From NCBI GenBank assembly GCA_016938015.1, contig JAFGVL010000039.1, positions 1 through 45,650 on the forward strand: 45,650 nt of DNA. The letters are read 5' to 3'. Numbering within the stretch: the stretch's first letter is position 1; every line of letters starts with the position of its first letter. Shown in pieces: positions 26,587 through 35,026 of this stretch. The position numbers were made by a program, and so were the translations under genes. The notes beneath the pieces are model-generated. The model made no database searches, was not told the DNA's origin, and worked only from the letters and a program-made list of their open reading frames with translations. Source of the stretch: Paludibacteraceae bacterium. Its GTDB lineage: Bacteria > Bacteroidota > Bacteroidia > Bacteroidales > Paludibacteraceae.

Positions 26587-29133
26587 TTATCCACAACGTG
26601 AATACCCACAAGATTTACAAGTTAAACAACCTTCTTGATAAATTAAGGTTTGGTTACCACAAGAAGGGCAGGCTTTTCCTTTAATCTCGGTTCCATCAGG
26701 TACGTATTGCTTCAAGGCTCTTTCCACCCCTACTTTCCAAGTATTAATTGTTTCGTTATTTAATTGCAAAGCCGATACTAATTTTATTACCTGATCGATA
26801 GGCATACCATAACGCAACACTCCTGATATTAATTTTGCATAGTTCCAATATTCGGGGTCAAACTTATGGGATAAACCTTCAACGGTTATTTTAAACCCTC
26901 GTTTATTCATAAATTGGAAATCGTAGCGTGTTTTATCCTCTTCGTCTTTTGTTTTAATAATTTTACCGCTAGTTACTGCTTTTGGGAGCATAATTCCTTC
27001 ATCTTCATCTAACAATCCGGTAAAAATCTCATACGGATATCCATCCAATAATCCCACAAAAGCAATCCATTTTTCTTTATTATTTTGGAAACGAACCACA
27101 TCGCATTCTAATTCTTTAGGTCGTTCGGTAGTTCTTGCCGGATAGCAATTACAATCTTTATCGTCCGTTTTATCCTTTTCGCTGGCACTAATTAGCACAC
27201 CGGCACGAGAACCCTCACGATACACCGTTACTCCTTTACAACCACTTTTCCATGCTTCGGCATATAAATTACCCACCAATTCTTCGGTAACATCTTCGGG
27301 GAGATTAATTGTAACACTGATAGAATGGTCGACCCATCTTTGAATGCGTCCTTGCATTTTAACCTTTTGCAACCAATCTACATCGTTAGCTGTTGCTTTA
27401 TGGTAAGGCGATTTAGCAATCATTTCAACTCTCTCTTCTTCATTATAATACTTGGTTACATCGTAGCCGTTTACCAACATCCATGTAACAAATTTATGAT
27501 GAAAAACAGTAAACTCTTCCCACGAATCGCCCGATTCATCAATAAAATCAACCCGCACATTTTTATCATTCGGATTAACCTTCCTTCTTCTAGTATAATA
27601 TACTTGGAAAGCCGGTTCTATACCCGAAGTAGTTTGTGTCATTAAACTAGTTGTACCGGTTGGAGCAATTGTTAAGCAGGCAATATTTCTTCTGCCGTAT
27701 TTCATTATATCGTCATACAAAGCAGGATCGGCTTGTTTAATTCGAAGTAAAAACGGATTTTTTTCTTCTCTTTTTGCATCAAAAATAGGAAATGCTCCAC
27801 GTTCTTTCGCCATTAATGCCGATGAACGATAAGCTTCTAAAGTAATTATTTTGTGTATCTCTTCCGAAAAATCGGTTGCATTATCAGTACCGTAACGTAA
27901 ACCCAATGCTGCTAACATATCTCCTTCGGCAGTTGTACCAACACCGGTTCTACGACCTTGAATACTTTTGGTTTTAATTTTTTCCCAAAGCATTCGTTCA
28001 GTTCTTTTAATTTCCTCCTCTTCGGGATCGGATTTAATTTTATCGAGAATTTTATCAATTTTTTCTAATTCCAAATCAATGATATCGTCCATTATTCGTT
28101 GAGCCAATTGAACATGCTTTTTAAACAATTCAAAATCAAACGATGCCTCTTTAGTAAAAGGTTTTTTTACATACGAATAAAGATTTACTGCCAACAACCT
28201 ACAGCTATCATACGGACACAAAGGAATTTCGCCACAAGGATTGGTAGATACAGTTTTAAAACCTAGATCGGCATAGCAATCAGGTACCGATTCACGAATA
28301 ATGGTATCCCAAAATAAAATGCCCGGTTCGGCTGATTTCCATGCGTTATGCACAATTTTATTCCAAATAGGTTCAGCATCCACCTCTTTTTTAAACCAAG
28401 GTTGGTCTGAATCGATAGGATATTGTTGTGTATATATTTTTTTATTTAAAGCAGCTTCCATAAAATCGTCGTGAATTTTTACAGAAACATTTGCTCCGGT
28501 AACTTTACCTTGCTCTAATTTAGCATCAATAAAAGCTTCAGAATCGGGATGTTTTACCGACACGCTCAACATTAATGCTCCACGACGGCCATCTTGAGCT
28601 ACTTCGCGAGTAGAATTTGAATACCTTTCCATAAAAGGAACAATTCCTGTAGAAGTAAGTGCTGAATTTTTAACAGGAGAACCTTTGGGGCGAATATGCG
28701 ATAAATCATGTCCAACGCCACCCCTACGTTTCATGAGTTGCACTTGTTCTTCGTCCACTTTCATTACGCCACCATAAGAATCCGACTCTCCATCAGGACC
28801 AATAACAAAACAATTTGATAAAGAACCAATTTGATAGTTATTACCTATACCTGTCATCGGACTACCTTGTGGTACAATGTAAGTAAATCCTTTAAACAAG
28901 TCGAACAACTCTTGAGCTGATAGCGGATTTTTATACTTTGCTTCTACCCGTGCAATTTCATTAGCCAATCGCCAATGCATATCATCGGGAGTTTTTTCGT
29001 ATAATTTTCCGTACGAATCTTTTAAAGCGTATTTATTCACCCAAACTCTGGCAGCTAACTCGTCGCCTTGAAAATAAAGCAAGGATGCTTGATACGCTTC
29101 TTCATTAGTAAAAGTCTTGTCTTTCACACTCAT
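26587..29133 (-). CDS. nrdJ: Adenosylcobalamin-dependent (class II) ribonucleotide reductase
   Basis: An oxygen-independent reductase that makes deoxyribonucleotides using B12. Family marks are GSLSNCFVIGP near residue 110, the N-x-C-x-E active-site motif in NPCGEIPL near residue 298, and LTIAPTGTTSLM near residue 490. The last 25 residues hold two CxxC pairs (CPSCGNQ and CKSCGYSRCG), the C-terminal zinc/redox tail seen in this subgroup. The 848-residue length is normal. Its presence indicates that the organism makes or imports B12 and can build DNA without oxygen. A 383-base gap precedes it. Confidence 0.93.
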   Translation of the reverse strand: MSVKDKTFTNEEAYQASLLYFQGDELAARVWVNKYALKDSYGKLYEKTPDDMHWRLANEIARVEAKYKNPLSAQELFDLFKGFTYIVPQGSPMTGIGNNYQIGSLSNCFVIGPDGESDSYGGVMKVDEEQVQLMKRRGGVGHDLSHIRPKGSPVKNSALTSTGIVPFMERYSNSTREVAQDGRRGALMLSVSVKHPDSEAFIDAKLEQGKVTGANVSVKIHDDFMEAALNKKIYTQQYPIDSDQPWFKKEVDAEPIWNKIVHNAWKSAEPGILFWDTIIRESVPDCYADLGFKTVSTNPCGEIPLCPYDSCRLLAVNLYSYVKKPFTKEASFDFELFKKHVQLAQRIMDDIIDLELEKIDKILDKIKSDPEEEEIKRTERMLWEKIKTKSIQGRRTGVGTTAEGDMLAALGLRYGTDNATDFSEEIHKIITLEAYRSSALMAKERGAFPIFDAKREEKNPFLLRIKQADPALYDDIMKYGRRNIACLTIAPTGTTSLMTQTTSGIEPAFQVYYTRRRKVNPNDKNVRVDFIDESGDSWEEFTVFHHKFVTWMLVNGYDVTKYYNEEERVEMIAKSPYHKATANDVDWLQKVKMQGRIQRWVDHSISVTINLPEDVTEELVGNLYAEAWKSGCKGVTVYREGSRAGVLISASEKDKTDDKDCNCYPARTTERPKELECDVVRFQNNKEKWIAFVGLLDGYPYEIFTGLLDEDEGIMLPKAVTSGKIIKTKDEEDKTRYDFQFMNKRGFKITVEGLSHKFDPEYWNYAKLISGVLRYGMPIDQVIKLVSALQLNNETINTWKVGVERALKQYVPDGTEIKGKACPSCGNQTLIYQEGCLTCKSCGYSRCG

Positions 29134-29516
29134 TAATTTTATAGTTAATATTGTTTCTTTAGCAAATTTTTAATTAAAAAATTCTGAATACAATATTAAA
29201 CATGTTCTATGAATTATGAAAGAAAAAAAACAACTAGATATCAACAGTTGAAAGGAAAGTTTTCCAAAATTATTTATAACACACTTATTATCTGAATATT
29301 GTAAATTATCAACAGGCAAAATATTTTCAAAAAAGAAAATTTTTATGATGATTTAAGCTCTAAGAATGGAATTTAAAGTTTGATTTTCAACTAAAAGAGA
29401 AGATTGTTGGTACTATTAAAAACAAACGAAGAAACTTTTTAATAATACCGATGTAGAATAATAACACAAAAATGGTTTTTTTCAACGTAAAAAGGAAGTA
29501 TAAAACGTCAAAGTTT
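29134..29516. other. 383-base AT-rich gap upstream of nrdJ
   Basis: No convincing reading frame was seen. It contains one imperfect inverted repeat at 29409-29449 (GGTACTATTAAAAA / TTTTTAATAATACC, one mismatch), a possible terminator for the Nudix gene. A minus-strand TAATTTTG element at 29265-29272 could be the nrdJ -7 box, giving a leader of about 125 bases. I see no B12-box of a cobalamin riboswitch and no clear NrdR boxes. Confidence 0.5.
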
Positions 29517-30026
29517 TCAACAATTGATTACTTTATAATCGATAAGTAACTGTAAATCATGTTCAAAGTTAGGTGTAAATACAGCTTTTCCTAAAAAAGA
29601 CTGAACTTCATCGAGCGACCAAAATCGACCATCAATCAGTTCATTTTTATTGGGAGTTATCAATCCGTCATATACAAGTGTAAATACATGTATTAACTCA
29701 CACTCAACAGGTGATTGCCAATGATAACGATACTCATAAACCGGCTCAATATCTACCAAACCAAGCTCTTCCGCACATTCTCTACGAAGTGCCTGTTCTA
29801 TTGTTTCTCCATAATCAACGTGTCCACCAACAGCAGTATCCCATTTGCCGGGTTGTATATCTTTAGTCCACGCACGTTGTTGCAAGTATATTTCACCTTT
29901 GCTATTAAATATATGAACATGCACAACAGGATGTAGCAACATAGAACCACCATGACAATTTTCACGTGTTTCTTTGCCAATTACCTCTCCCAATTCGTCT
30001 ACAATAGGGAAAAACTCTTTACCCAT
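29517..30026 (-). CDS. Nudix hydrolase
   Basis: It hydrolyses a nucleoside diphosphate linked to another moiety. The Nudix box is complete: GGHVDYGETIEQALRREC followed by AEELGL, with the metal-binding Glu residues. The context KGEIYLQQRAWTKDIQPGKWDTAV resembles the isopentenyl-diphosphate-isomerase-like and YfcD-type Nudix group. I start at the internal ATG 30026 (MGKEFFPIVDELG), giving 169 residues. The ATG at 30074 adds 16 Ser/Asn-rich residues and lies just 4 bases from the predicted -7 box, so it would need a leaderless mRNA. The substrate is unknown. Confidence 0.85.
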   Translation of the reverse strand: MGKEFFPIVDELGEVIGKETRENCHGGSMLLHPVVHVHIFNSKGEIYLQQRAWTKDIQPGKWDTAVGGHVDYGETIEQALRRECAEELGLVDIEPVYEYRYHWQSPVECELIHVFTLVYDGLITPNKNELIDGRFWSLDEVQSFLGKAVFTPNFEHDLQLLIDYKVINC

Positions 30027-30078
30027 TTTTTTGGTACTGCTTGAATTATTGAACTGTTTCAATGTTGAAATCATGCGA

Positions 30079-30086
30079 CAAATATA
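30079..30086 (-). promoter_or_regulatory. -7 element for the Nudix gene
   Basis: TATATTTG on the minus strand, predicting transcription from about 30073. This supports the downstream ATG at 30026. Confidence 0.5.
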
Positions 30087-30235
30087 AACTAATGAAAAAT
30101 ATTAATTACAATAGAAAACCATTTTTTATGAACAAAATCTACTTAAAAACGAAGAATTTTACTGTTTATTATAGTTAATTGTTTGTCTTATTAAAAATAG
30201 TTTATATTTCTTTGCATATACAACAAAACACACGT

Positions 30236-32212
30236 ATGAAAAGTTTTCTTATCTTATCAATTTTTTATCTGTTTTGTAGTTCATTACATCCTCAAGCTAA
30301 TTCAATTTTAAATAAGAAAAATGCTGATGAATTAGTAAATAAACAACTACAAAAAGCATTGCATAAAAACTATGCGGAGCGAAAAAAAACAGTTAAGATC
30401 GCATTGCAATCTATTCAGAACCTACAAGAATACCAACAATCTTGCAAACAGAAATACCTCGGTTTACTTCCTTCATTTTCAAAATCGATGAAGGATAGCA
30501 TTCCTATTAGTTGCTCCTCATCCTATTGTATTGCAAACACCGACTGGGACTTTTATATTGACAAAATTATTTTAAACAACCAAATTACTGCCAATGTATA
30601 TTTACCTAAAAAAGAAGGTAAAAAACCGGCCATTCTCTTTTTTTGTGGACACGAAAAAGCAAGCAAGGCCACCAAATCATATCAAGAAACGGCTCATTTA
30701 CTTGCCCAAAACGGCTTTGTAGTAATGGTTATTGATCCTATTGGGCAAGGAGAACGTGTACAATTAACGGATTCTACGGGCAATGCTTTAACCAAAAGAG
30801 CTACAAGCGAACACACCTTACTGCAAATGGCTGCTGTACTAACAGGGGGGAGTATTGCTGAAGAACAAATTACCGACAATTTTATCTGCATGAATTACCT
30901 ATACAACCTCGACGAAGTAGATTCAACCCGCATCGGCTGTATGGGAAATTCGGGAGGTGGAGCTCAAGCAACTTATTATGCCGCTTTAGACAAAAGAATT
31001 AAAGCCGTGGTTTGTTGCAGTTGGTTTACCAAACGTGAACGAATGTATGCTTTATACGGTCCGGACGACGGCTGTCAGTACCTAGCCAACGAAGTACGGG
31101 AACAACTTGAAATAGCCGATTATTACATTATGCAAGCACCTCGCCCAACACTTATACTCGCAGGGACTAACGATTTTATTGATTATAAAGGAACACAAGA
31201 AGCTTTTAAAGAGTTGGAGGCGGCATATAAACTATTCGGAGAAACAAATCAACCGGAACTTTTTACCGTAGCAGACGGTCATGGCATTTCGTCACCCAAA
31301 AGAGAAGCAGCTGTTTTATTCTTTAAAAAACAACTCATGAACGACACTGTTTTAATTACAAAAAAAACGAGCGAAATACTACCAGAACATATTTTAAATT
31401 GCACCAATAGCGGTCAAATTCTCATAGACTACCCTGCCACAAAAAGTTTACAAGAAAAATTTATGGAGAAAGCTAACAGCTATAGAGAGCAACGCGAACA
31501 CTTTAAACTAAACACCTTAGATGCGAATAGAATTCTTTTAAAACAACTGCTTTCAATTTCTGATAATAAAAAAGCTGTACACGCAAAAACAATCAGTAAA
31601 AATATTAAACACAATTTATACATAGAAAAAACAGTCATACTTAAGCGAAATAACGAACCCGAAATACCTATTCGATTGCTTACCCCAAAAAAAGGGCTTG
31701 CAACAAACTTTGAGTTGTTTGTTATACTAAACGACAGCGGTATGCTACAAACTATACAACTACCTATTGTAGATAAAATTATTTCTTCGGGAAATATTGT
31801 TGTATTAACCGACCTACGAGGAGTAGGTGAAAGTAAAGATAAAGCGGAAAAAAATAATCCTAAATTTTACAATGACGATTACCGCAACAGCAGTTTAGCT
31901 TTAACAATAGGAAAACCAATGCTTGGGGAAAGAGTAATAGAAATAATAACACTGGTAGATTACATTAAACAGCAAGAAGAGTATACTAATAATTCGATTA
32001 ATTGCTTTGGGTTTGGCAATATAGGAATTGCCTTACAACATGCTTATTTTTTAGATGAACGCATCCAACACATTGCACTAAAAGATTGTATTAGTTCATG
32101 GATGGATATATTACATAATCCTTTAGAAAAAAACAGAATGAGTTTGATAATCCCCGAAGCTTTATTACACTACGATTTAAGCTGTTTAAAGAGGAACCGG
32201 AATGAGTATTAA
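30236..32212 (+). CDS. Exported tandem alpha/beta-hydrolase (acetyl-xylan-esterase-like)
   Basis: I start at 30236, where a signal peptide begins (MKSFLILSIFYLFCSS); an upstream ATG at 30179 would hide it. The 658-residue product has two alpha/beta-hydrolase-like halves. The first has the oxyanion region ILFFCGHEK, the nucleophile elbow GNSGGGAQ near residue 240, and a likely acid/His pair in LAGTNDFID and VADGHGIS. The second half keeps the fold (VLTDLRGVGESKDKAE), but its elbow reads GFGNIG with Asn where Ser is expected, so it is probably catalytically inactive. The sequence resembles carbohydrate deacetylases; the substrate is not known. Confidence 0.78.
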   Translation: MKSFLILSIFYLFCSSLHPQANSILNKKNADELVNKQLQKALHKNYAERKKTVKIALQSIQNLQEYQQSCKQKYLGLLPSFSKSMKDSIPISCSSSYCIANTDWDFYIDKIILNNQITANVYLPKKEGKKPAILFFCGHEKASKATKSYQETAHLLAQNGFVVMVIDPIGQGERVQLTDSTGNALTKRATSEHTLLQMAAVLTGGSIAEEQITDNFICMNYLYNLDEVDSTRIGCMGNSGGGAQATYYAALDKRIKAVVCCSWFTKRERMYALYGPDDGCQYLANEVREQLEIADYYIMQAPRPTLILAGTNDFIDYKGTQEAFKELEAAYKLFGETNQPELFTVADGHGISSPKREAAVLFFKKQLMNDTVLITKKTSEILPEHILNCTNSGQILIDYPATKSLQEKFMEKANSYREQREHFKLNTLDANRILLKQLLSISDNKKAVHAKTISKNIKHNLYIEKTVILKRNNEPEIPIRLLTPKKGLATNFELFVILNDSGMLQTIQLPIVDKIISSGNIVVLTDLRGVGESKDKAEKNNPKFYNDDYRNSSLALTIGKPMLGERVIEIITLVDYIKQQEEYTNNSINCFGFGNIGIALQHAYFLDERIQHIALKDCISSWMDILHNPLEKNRMSLIIPEALLHYDLSCLKRNRNEY

Positions 32213-32272
32213 TGTTTGTTTTCATAGATTTATTGTTAAAATATTTTTACATTTGCATAAAATCAATAAAAA

Positions 32273-32650
32273 ATGGCAACAACATTAAAAAAAGGAATTG
32301 CAATTACATCTGTTTTGATAGTAATAGCATTGGTAGTATTTTTCTATTTTCGTTTTTATTTTGTTTTTGGAGAAGGAGTAAAAACCGGCGAGTTAAACTA
32401 TTTCGTTCGTAAAGGATATGTATTTAAAACTTACGAAGGAAATGTAATTCAGGCGGGTTTCCGCTCACAAAATGCCGGCACCATTCAATCCTACGAGTTT
32501 AAGTTCTCCGTAGAAGATGAAGCAATTGCCGATTCGCTAATGAGGTGTACCGGTAAAGAAGTAGAACTTCATTACAAAGAATATTTAGCCAAACTTCCTT
32601 GGCGTGGAGTTAGCAATTTTGTAGTAGACGAAATTCTCTCAGTTAAATAA
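32273..32650 (+). CDS. Small membrane-anchored protein of unknown function
   Basis: A 125-residue protein with one membrane helix (residues 8-30, ITSVLIVIALVVFFYFRF) and a soluble C-terminal domain. FRSQNAGTIQSYEFKFSVED and GKEVELHYKEYLAKLPWRG look conserved. I recall similar Bacteroidota proteins, some mislabelled as 6-phosphogluconate dehydrogenase. Nothing supports an enzymatic role. A strong terminator follows. Confidence 0.75.
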   Translation: MATTLKKGIAITSVLIVIALVVFFYFRFYFVFGEGVKTGELNYFVRKGYVFKTYEGNVIQAGFRSQNAGTIQSYEFKFSVEDEAIADSLMRCTGKEVELHYKEYLAKLPWRGVSNFVVDEILSVK

Positions 32651-32668
32651 TTGGCATATTATTTCATA

Positions 32669-32704
32669 AAAAAAGGCTTTTTACATTTGTAAAAAGCCTT
32701 TTTT
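32669..32704 (+). terminator. Terminator after the small membrane protein gene
   Basis: A 16-bp stem (AAAAAAGGCTTTTTAC with its complement), a 4-base loop and a T tail. Confidence 0.85.
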
Positions 32705-32720
32705 ATAAAATGAAGTAGTA

Positions 32721-32888
32721 TTAATTCATAGTTAAATCTGTATTGATAATTGCTACTGTATTTTGTTGCATTGTGTTATAACCAAAACCATCTTGTTCTT
32801 TAAAAATAGTACCACCTAATGTGCATGAAGTTAATACTATCGACATAAATACTAAAAACAAAATAGCAAATTTGTTAAGTGCTTTCAT
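32721..32888 (-). CDS. Small lipoprotein (55 residues), unknown function
   Basis: A short frame starting MKALNKFAILFLVFMSIVLT with lipobox LTSC at residues 19-22. The mature peptide has only 34 residues (CTLGGTIFKEQDGFGYNTMQ then QNTVAIINTDLTMN). The charged n-region, hydrophobic core and Cys at +1 are a convincing lipoprotein signal. A possible promoter (TAATTTTG) lies about 60 bases upstream. It is too short for many gene callers. A +2 Thr and no Asp at +2 would allow outer-membrane sorting under E. coli rules, which may not hold in Bacteroidota. Confidence 0.72.
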   Translation of the reverse strand: MKALNKFAILFLVFMSIVLTSCTLGGTIFKEQDGFGYNTMQQNTVAIINTDLTMN

Positions 32889-32947
32889 AATTGTGTAGAA
32901 TTAAATTTGAATGAGTATAATTAAGGTTAATTTTTATCTATAAGTGT

Positions 32948-32975
32948 CAAAATTATAAAAAAAAATAACATACAA
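32948..32975 (-). promoter_or_regulatory. Possible promoter of the small lipoprotein gene
   Basis: On the minus strand TTTG (32972-32975), 16 bases and TAATTTTG (32948-32955). The spacer is shorter than usual. Confidence 0.35.
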
Positions 32976-33011
32976 AAGTTTTTTAAGCATAAAGTTGCTT
33001 CTTCCCAAATG

Positions 33012-33422
33012 TTAATTTAATACGGCATTAGCAATAGCATCTTTCACAAAAAAAGGAATAGTGCAAATGGTTCTTGTTTTTTTATCTATAAAAGCTAAAT
33101 TAACTTCTGCTTTATTAATAATTTCATTTTGTTCATTGTACATACGATAAGAAAAAGTAATGCGTGGAGAATTTACACATTTAATTTTTGTTTTAATCAC
33201 TAATAACTCATCGTACACAGCTGCTTTAATAAATTTAAAATTCATGCTTACTACAGGAAGCATATAGCCTTCGTCTTCAATATGTTTATAAGGTACACCT
33301 AATTTCCGAAACAGTTCCCAACGAGCTGTTTCGTAGTAACGAGCATAATTTGAATGATGCACGTAACCCATTACATCCGTTTCGGAATATCGTACCCTTA
33401 CACTAAATTCGTATTCGCACAT
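33012..33422 (-). CDS. Acyl-CoA thioesterase, 4HBT/YbgC-like hot-dog fold
   Basis: A 136-residue hot-dog protein. The catalytic region YSETDVMGYVHHSNYARYYE near residues 12-31 carries the Asp and the YxHxxNYxRY signature of YbgC/FadM-type thioesterases. It is the last gene of the DUF134-led operon, 9 bases after a CoA-binding protein gene, and both would handle acyl-CoA or CoA. The substrate is unknown. Confidence 0.87.
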   Translation of the reverse strand: MCEYEFSVRVRYSETDVMGYVHHSNYARYYETARWELFRKLGVPYKHIEDEGYMLPVVSMNFKFIKAAVYDELLVIKTKIKCVNSPRITFSYRMYNEQNEIINKAEVNLAFIDKKTRTICTIPFFVKDAIANAVLN

Positions 33423-33431
33423 AAAAAAGAA

Positions 33432-33791
33432 TTAATATTGAGCTGTTGCCAATAATACCAACGTACAAGCTCGTTCTACTTCTATTCCTTGTTTTGAAAG
33501 AATTTCTTCCAATTCCAAATTTTCTGTTCCGGGATTAAAAACAACCCGTTTAGGGCGTAGTTGTTGAATATACTGATAATAATCCTTCTGATTTGAAGGT
33601 CCTACATAAAGAGTAACCGTATCAATATCAGGATATATCATTTTTTGGGTATCAAACTCTACTCCCGCCACATTGCCGGGTTTTATACCCAATGCTTTAA
33701 CAGGATGTCCATTTTTCACCAATGCGTTTATTGCCTTATAAGCATAACGATCAGGTTTTTCAGAAGCCCCTATTAATAAAGTTTTTTTCAT
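33432..33791 (-). CDS. CoA-binding (Rossmann) domain protein, second paralogue
   Basis: A 119-residue CoA_binding_2 protein with KKTLLIGASEKPDRYAYKAI, YVGPSNQKDYYQYI and RVVFNPGTEN. It is closely similar along its full length to the protein at 19148-19516. As there, it sits next to a NifX-like gene (12-base gap), so this pair appears to be a repeated functional module. Confidence 0.85.
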   Translation of the reverse strand: MKKTLLIGASEKPDRYAYKAINALVKNGHPVKALGIKPGNVAGVEFDTQKMIYPDIDTVTLYVGPSNQKDYYQYIQQLRPKRVVFNPGTENLELEEILSKQGIEVERACTLVLLATAQY

Positions 33792-33803
33792 TAATCAATA
33801 ATT

Positions 33804-34178
33804 TTAGTGATTTGTACATTCATGTTCATGATAGTGTTCGCTACAAGTAGCTCCTCCATCCACAATTTTACCGCTTAAATATTCGGCAATTAATTCAGTA
33901 ACATCTCCACTACAATTACGTACTACTTCTATGCCATGTGCGTTTAAAACATTTATGGCACCTGTTCCTATTCCTCCACTAAGCATAATATTAACACCTT
34001 CATTTTGGAAAACAGAAGCAATATCAGATTTACACCCACAACCTTCAGGAGAATCCATTCTTTCAACACTTAACACGATATTATCCTCCGAAATGGTATA
34101 CACCTTAAAATATTCACAATGACCAAAATGGGCATCTACTTGATTATCTCCGGTAACAGGTACAGCTATTTTTTTCAT
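33804..34178 (-). CDS. NifX-like protein with Cys/His-rich tail
   Basis: A 124-residue member of the NifX/NifB-C-terminal cluster-carrier fold. It has the N-terminal KIAVPVTGDNQVDAHFGHCE and the second block MLSGGIGTGAINVLNAHGIE. Extra Cys residues lie in PEGCGCKSDIA, and the last 15 residues CSEHYHEHECTNH form a metal-binding-looking tail. It is the best preserved NifX-like sequence in the window. It lies between an MBL-fold gene and a CoA-binding gene in the DUF134 operon, downstream of a ZIP transporter. A metal-sulfur cluster carrier role is inferred. Confidence 0.87.
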   Translation of the reverse strand: MKKIAVPVTGDNQVDAHFGHCEYFKVYTISEDNIVLSVERMDSPEGCGCKSDIASVFQNEGVNIMLSGGIGTGAINVLNAHGIEVVRNCSGDVTELIAEYLSGKIVDGGATCSEHYHEHECTNH

Positions 34179-34192
34179 AAAATTTTCTTTTT

Positions 34193-35026
34193 TTAATTAA
34201 CAGGGATATCCATTCCCACATAAAACTGGTTTATTTGATTGGTTACTATTTTTTTTAATTGATTTACTACCACATCTCCGGTACAATGTCCGGTATAAAA
34301 AGTAGTAGTAGCATATTTTTGTTTTAACTGCAAAGCTATTTGTTCTAATTCTTCGTAAGATTCATATTGATGTGTTTCATCAGCATCCAATAAATGAAAA
34401 CCTCCTACTACTATTTTTATCGGCAAATTAATTTCTTTATCTACGGTGTGTAAAATATTTAGCAAACCATTATGAGCACAACCTGTACTAACGATTAATT
34501 CTTCTTTTCCAAAACACACAATTAATTCATGGTTAAAATCATCGAGTTCCAAGCCATTTCCGGCATCTTTATACAGCGTAGCATTTGCCTTTGGCGTTGC
34601 ATAAGGATGTGCTATCTGAGTTATCACCCTAATATTTTCATCGATAGTTGTATTTGCTGTCAACAACTTAAATCGATGTAAATGTTCATTTAAATCAAGC
34701 TTTAAACCTATGTCTTTAAATCCTTTACGCTTAGAAAAATATTTTTGCGACAAGGCTTTTTCATGCATAATAATTTGAGCCTTGCTATTGAGTTGTAAAA
34801 AATAAGGCAACCCACCTACATGATCAACATGTCCATGACTTAAAAACACATAATCTATTTCAGCTATATCAACACCAATTTTTTTTGCATTACTTATAAA
34901 AGCATCCGATAAGCCAAGATCTAATAAACATTTTTTACCATTCACTTCTACATAAACCGACAAACCATGCTCTACGCTGTATGTTTCATTCTTCGTCCTA
35001 TTATCTAAAAGAACACTTACTTTCAT
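34193..35026 (-). CDS. MBL-fold metallo-hydrolase
   Basis: A 277-residue metallo-beta-lactamase fold with the dinuclear metal motif LSHGHVDHVGG near residues 62-72 and later His-containing motifs CAHNGLLNI, GGFHLLD and TGHCTGD. It belongs to the subgroup annotated as beta-ribofuranosylaminobenzene 5'-phosphate synthase-like in archaea and anaerobes; that activity is not shown here. Its ATG overlaps the DUF134 stop by 4 bases (ATGA), so expression is coupled to the regulator. Confidence 0.87.
   Translation of the reverse strand: MKVSVLLDNRTKNETYSVEHGLSVYVEVNGKKCLLDLGLSDAFISNAKKIGVDIAEIDYVFLSHGHVDHVGGLPYFLQLNSKAQIIMHEKALSQKYFSKRKGFKDIGLKLDLNEHLHRFKLLTANTTIDENIRVITQIAHPYATPKANATLYKDAGNGLELDDFNHELIVCFGKEELIVSTGCAHNGLLNILHTVDKEINLPIKIVVGGFHLLDADETHQYESYEELEQIALQLKQKYATTTFYTGHCTGDVVVNQLKKIVTNQINQFYVGMDIPVN

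Noticed and set aside
29308-29316. TTATCAACA as a DnaA box and possible replication origin
   Set aside because: It is a single near-match with no cluster, no dnaA or dnaN nearby and no unwinding repeat array.
29134-29516. Cobalamin riboswitch before nrdJ
   Set aside because: No B12-box core was found on either strand of the gap.
32212-32412. A 66-codon frame starting at the end of the hydrolase gene
   Set aside because: It is the out-of-frame shadow of the membrane protein gene at 32273-32650, which has the better helix and full length.
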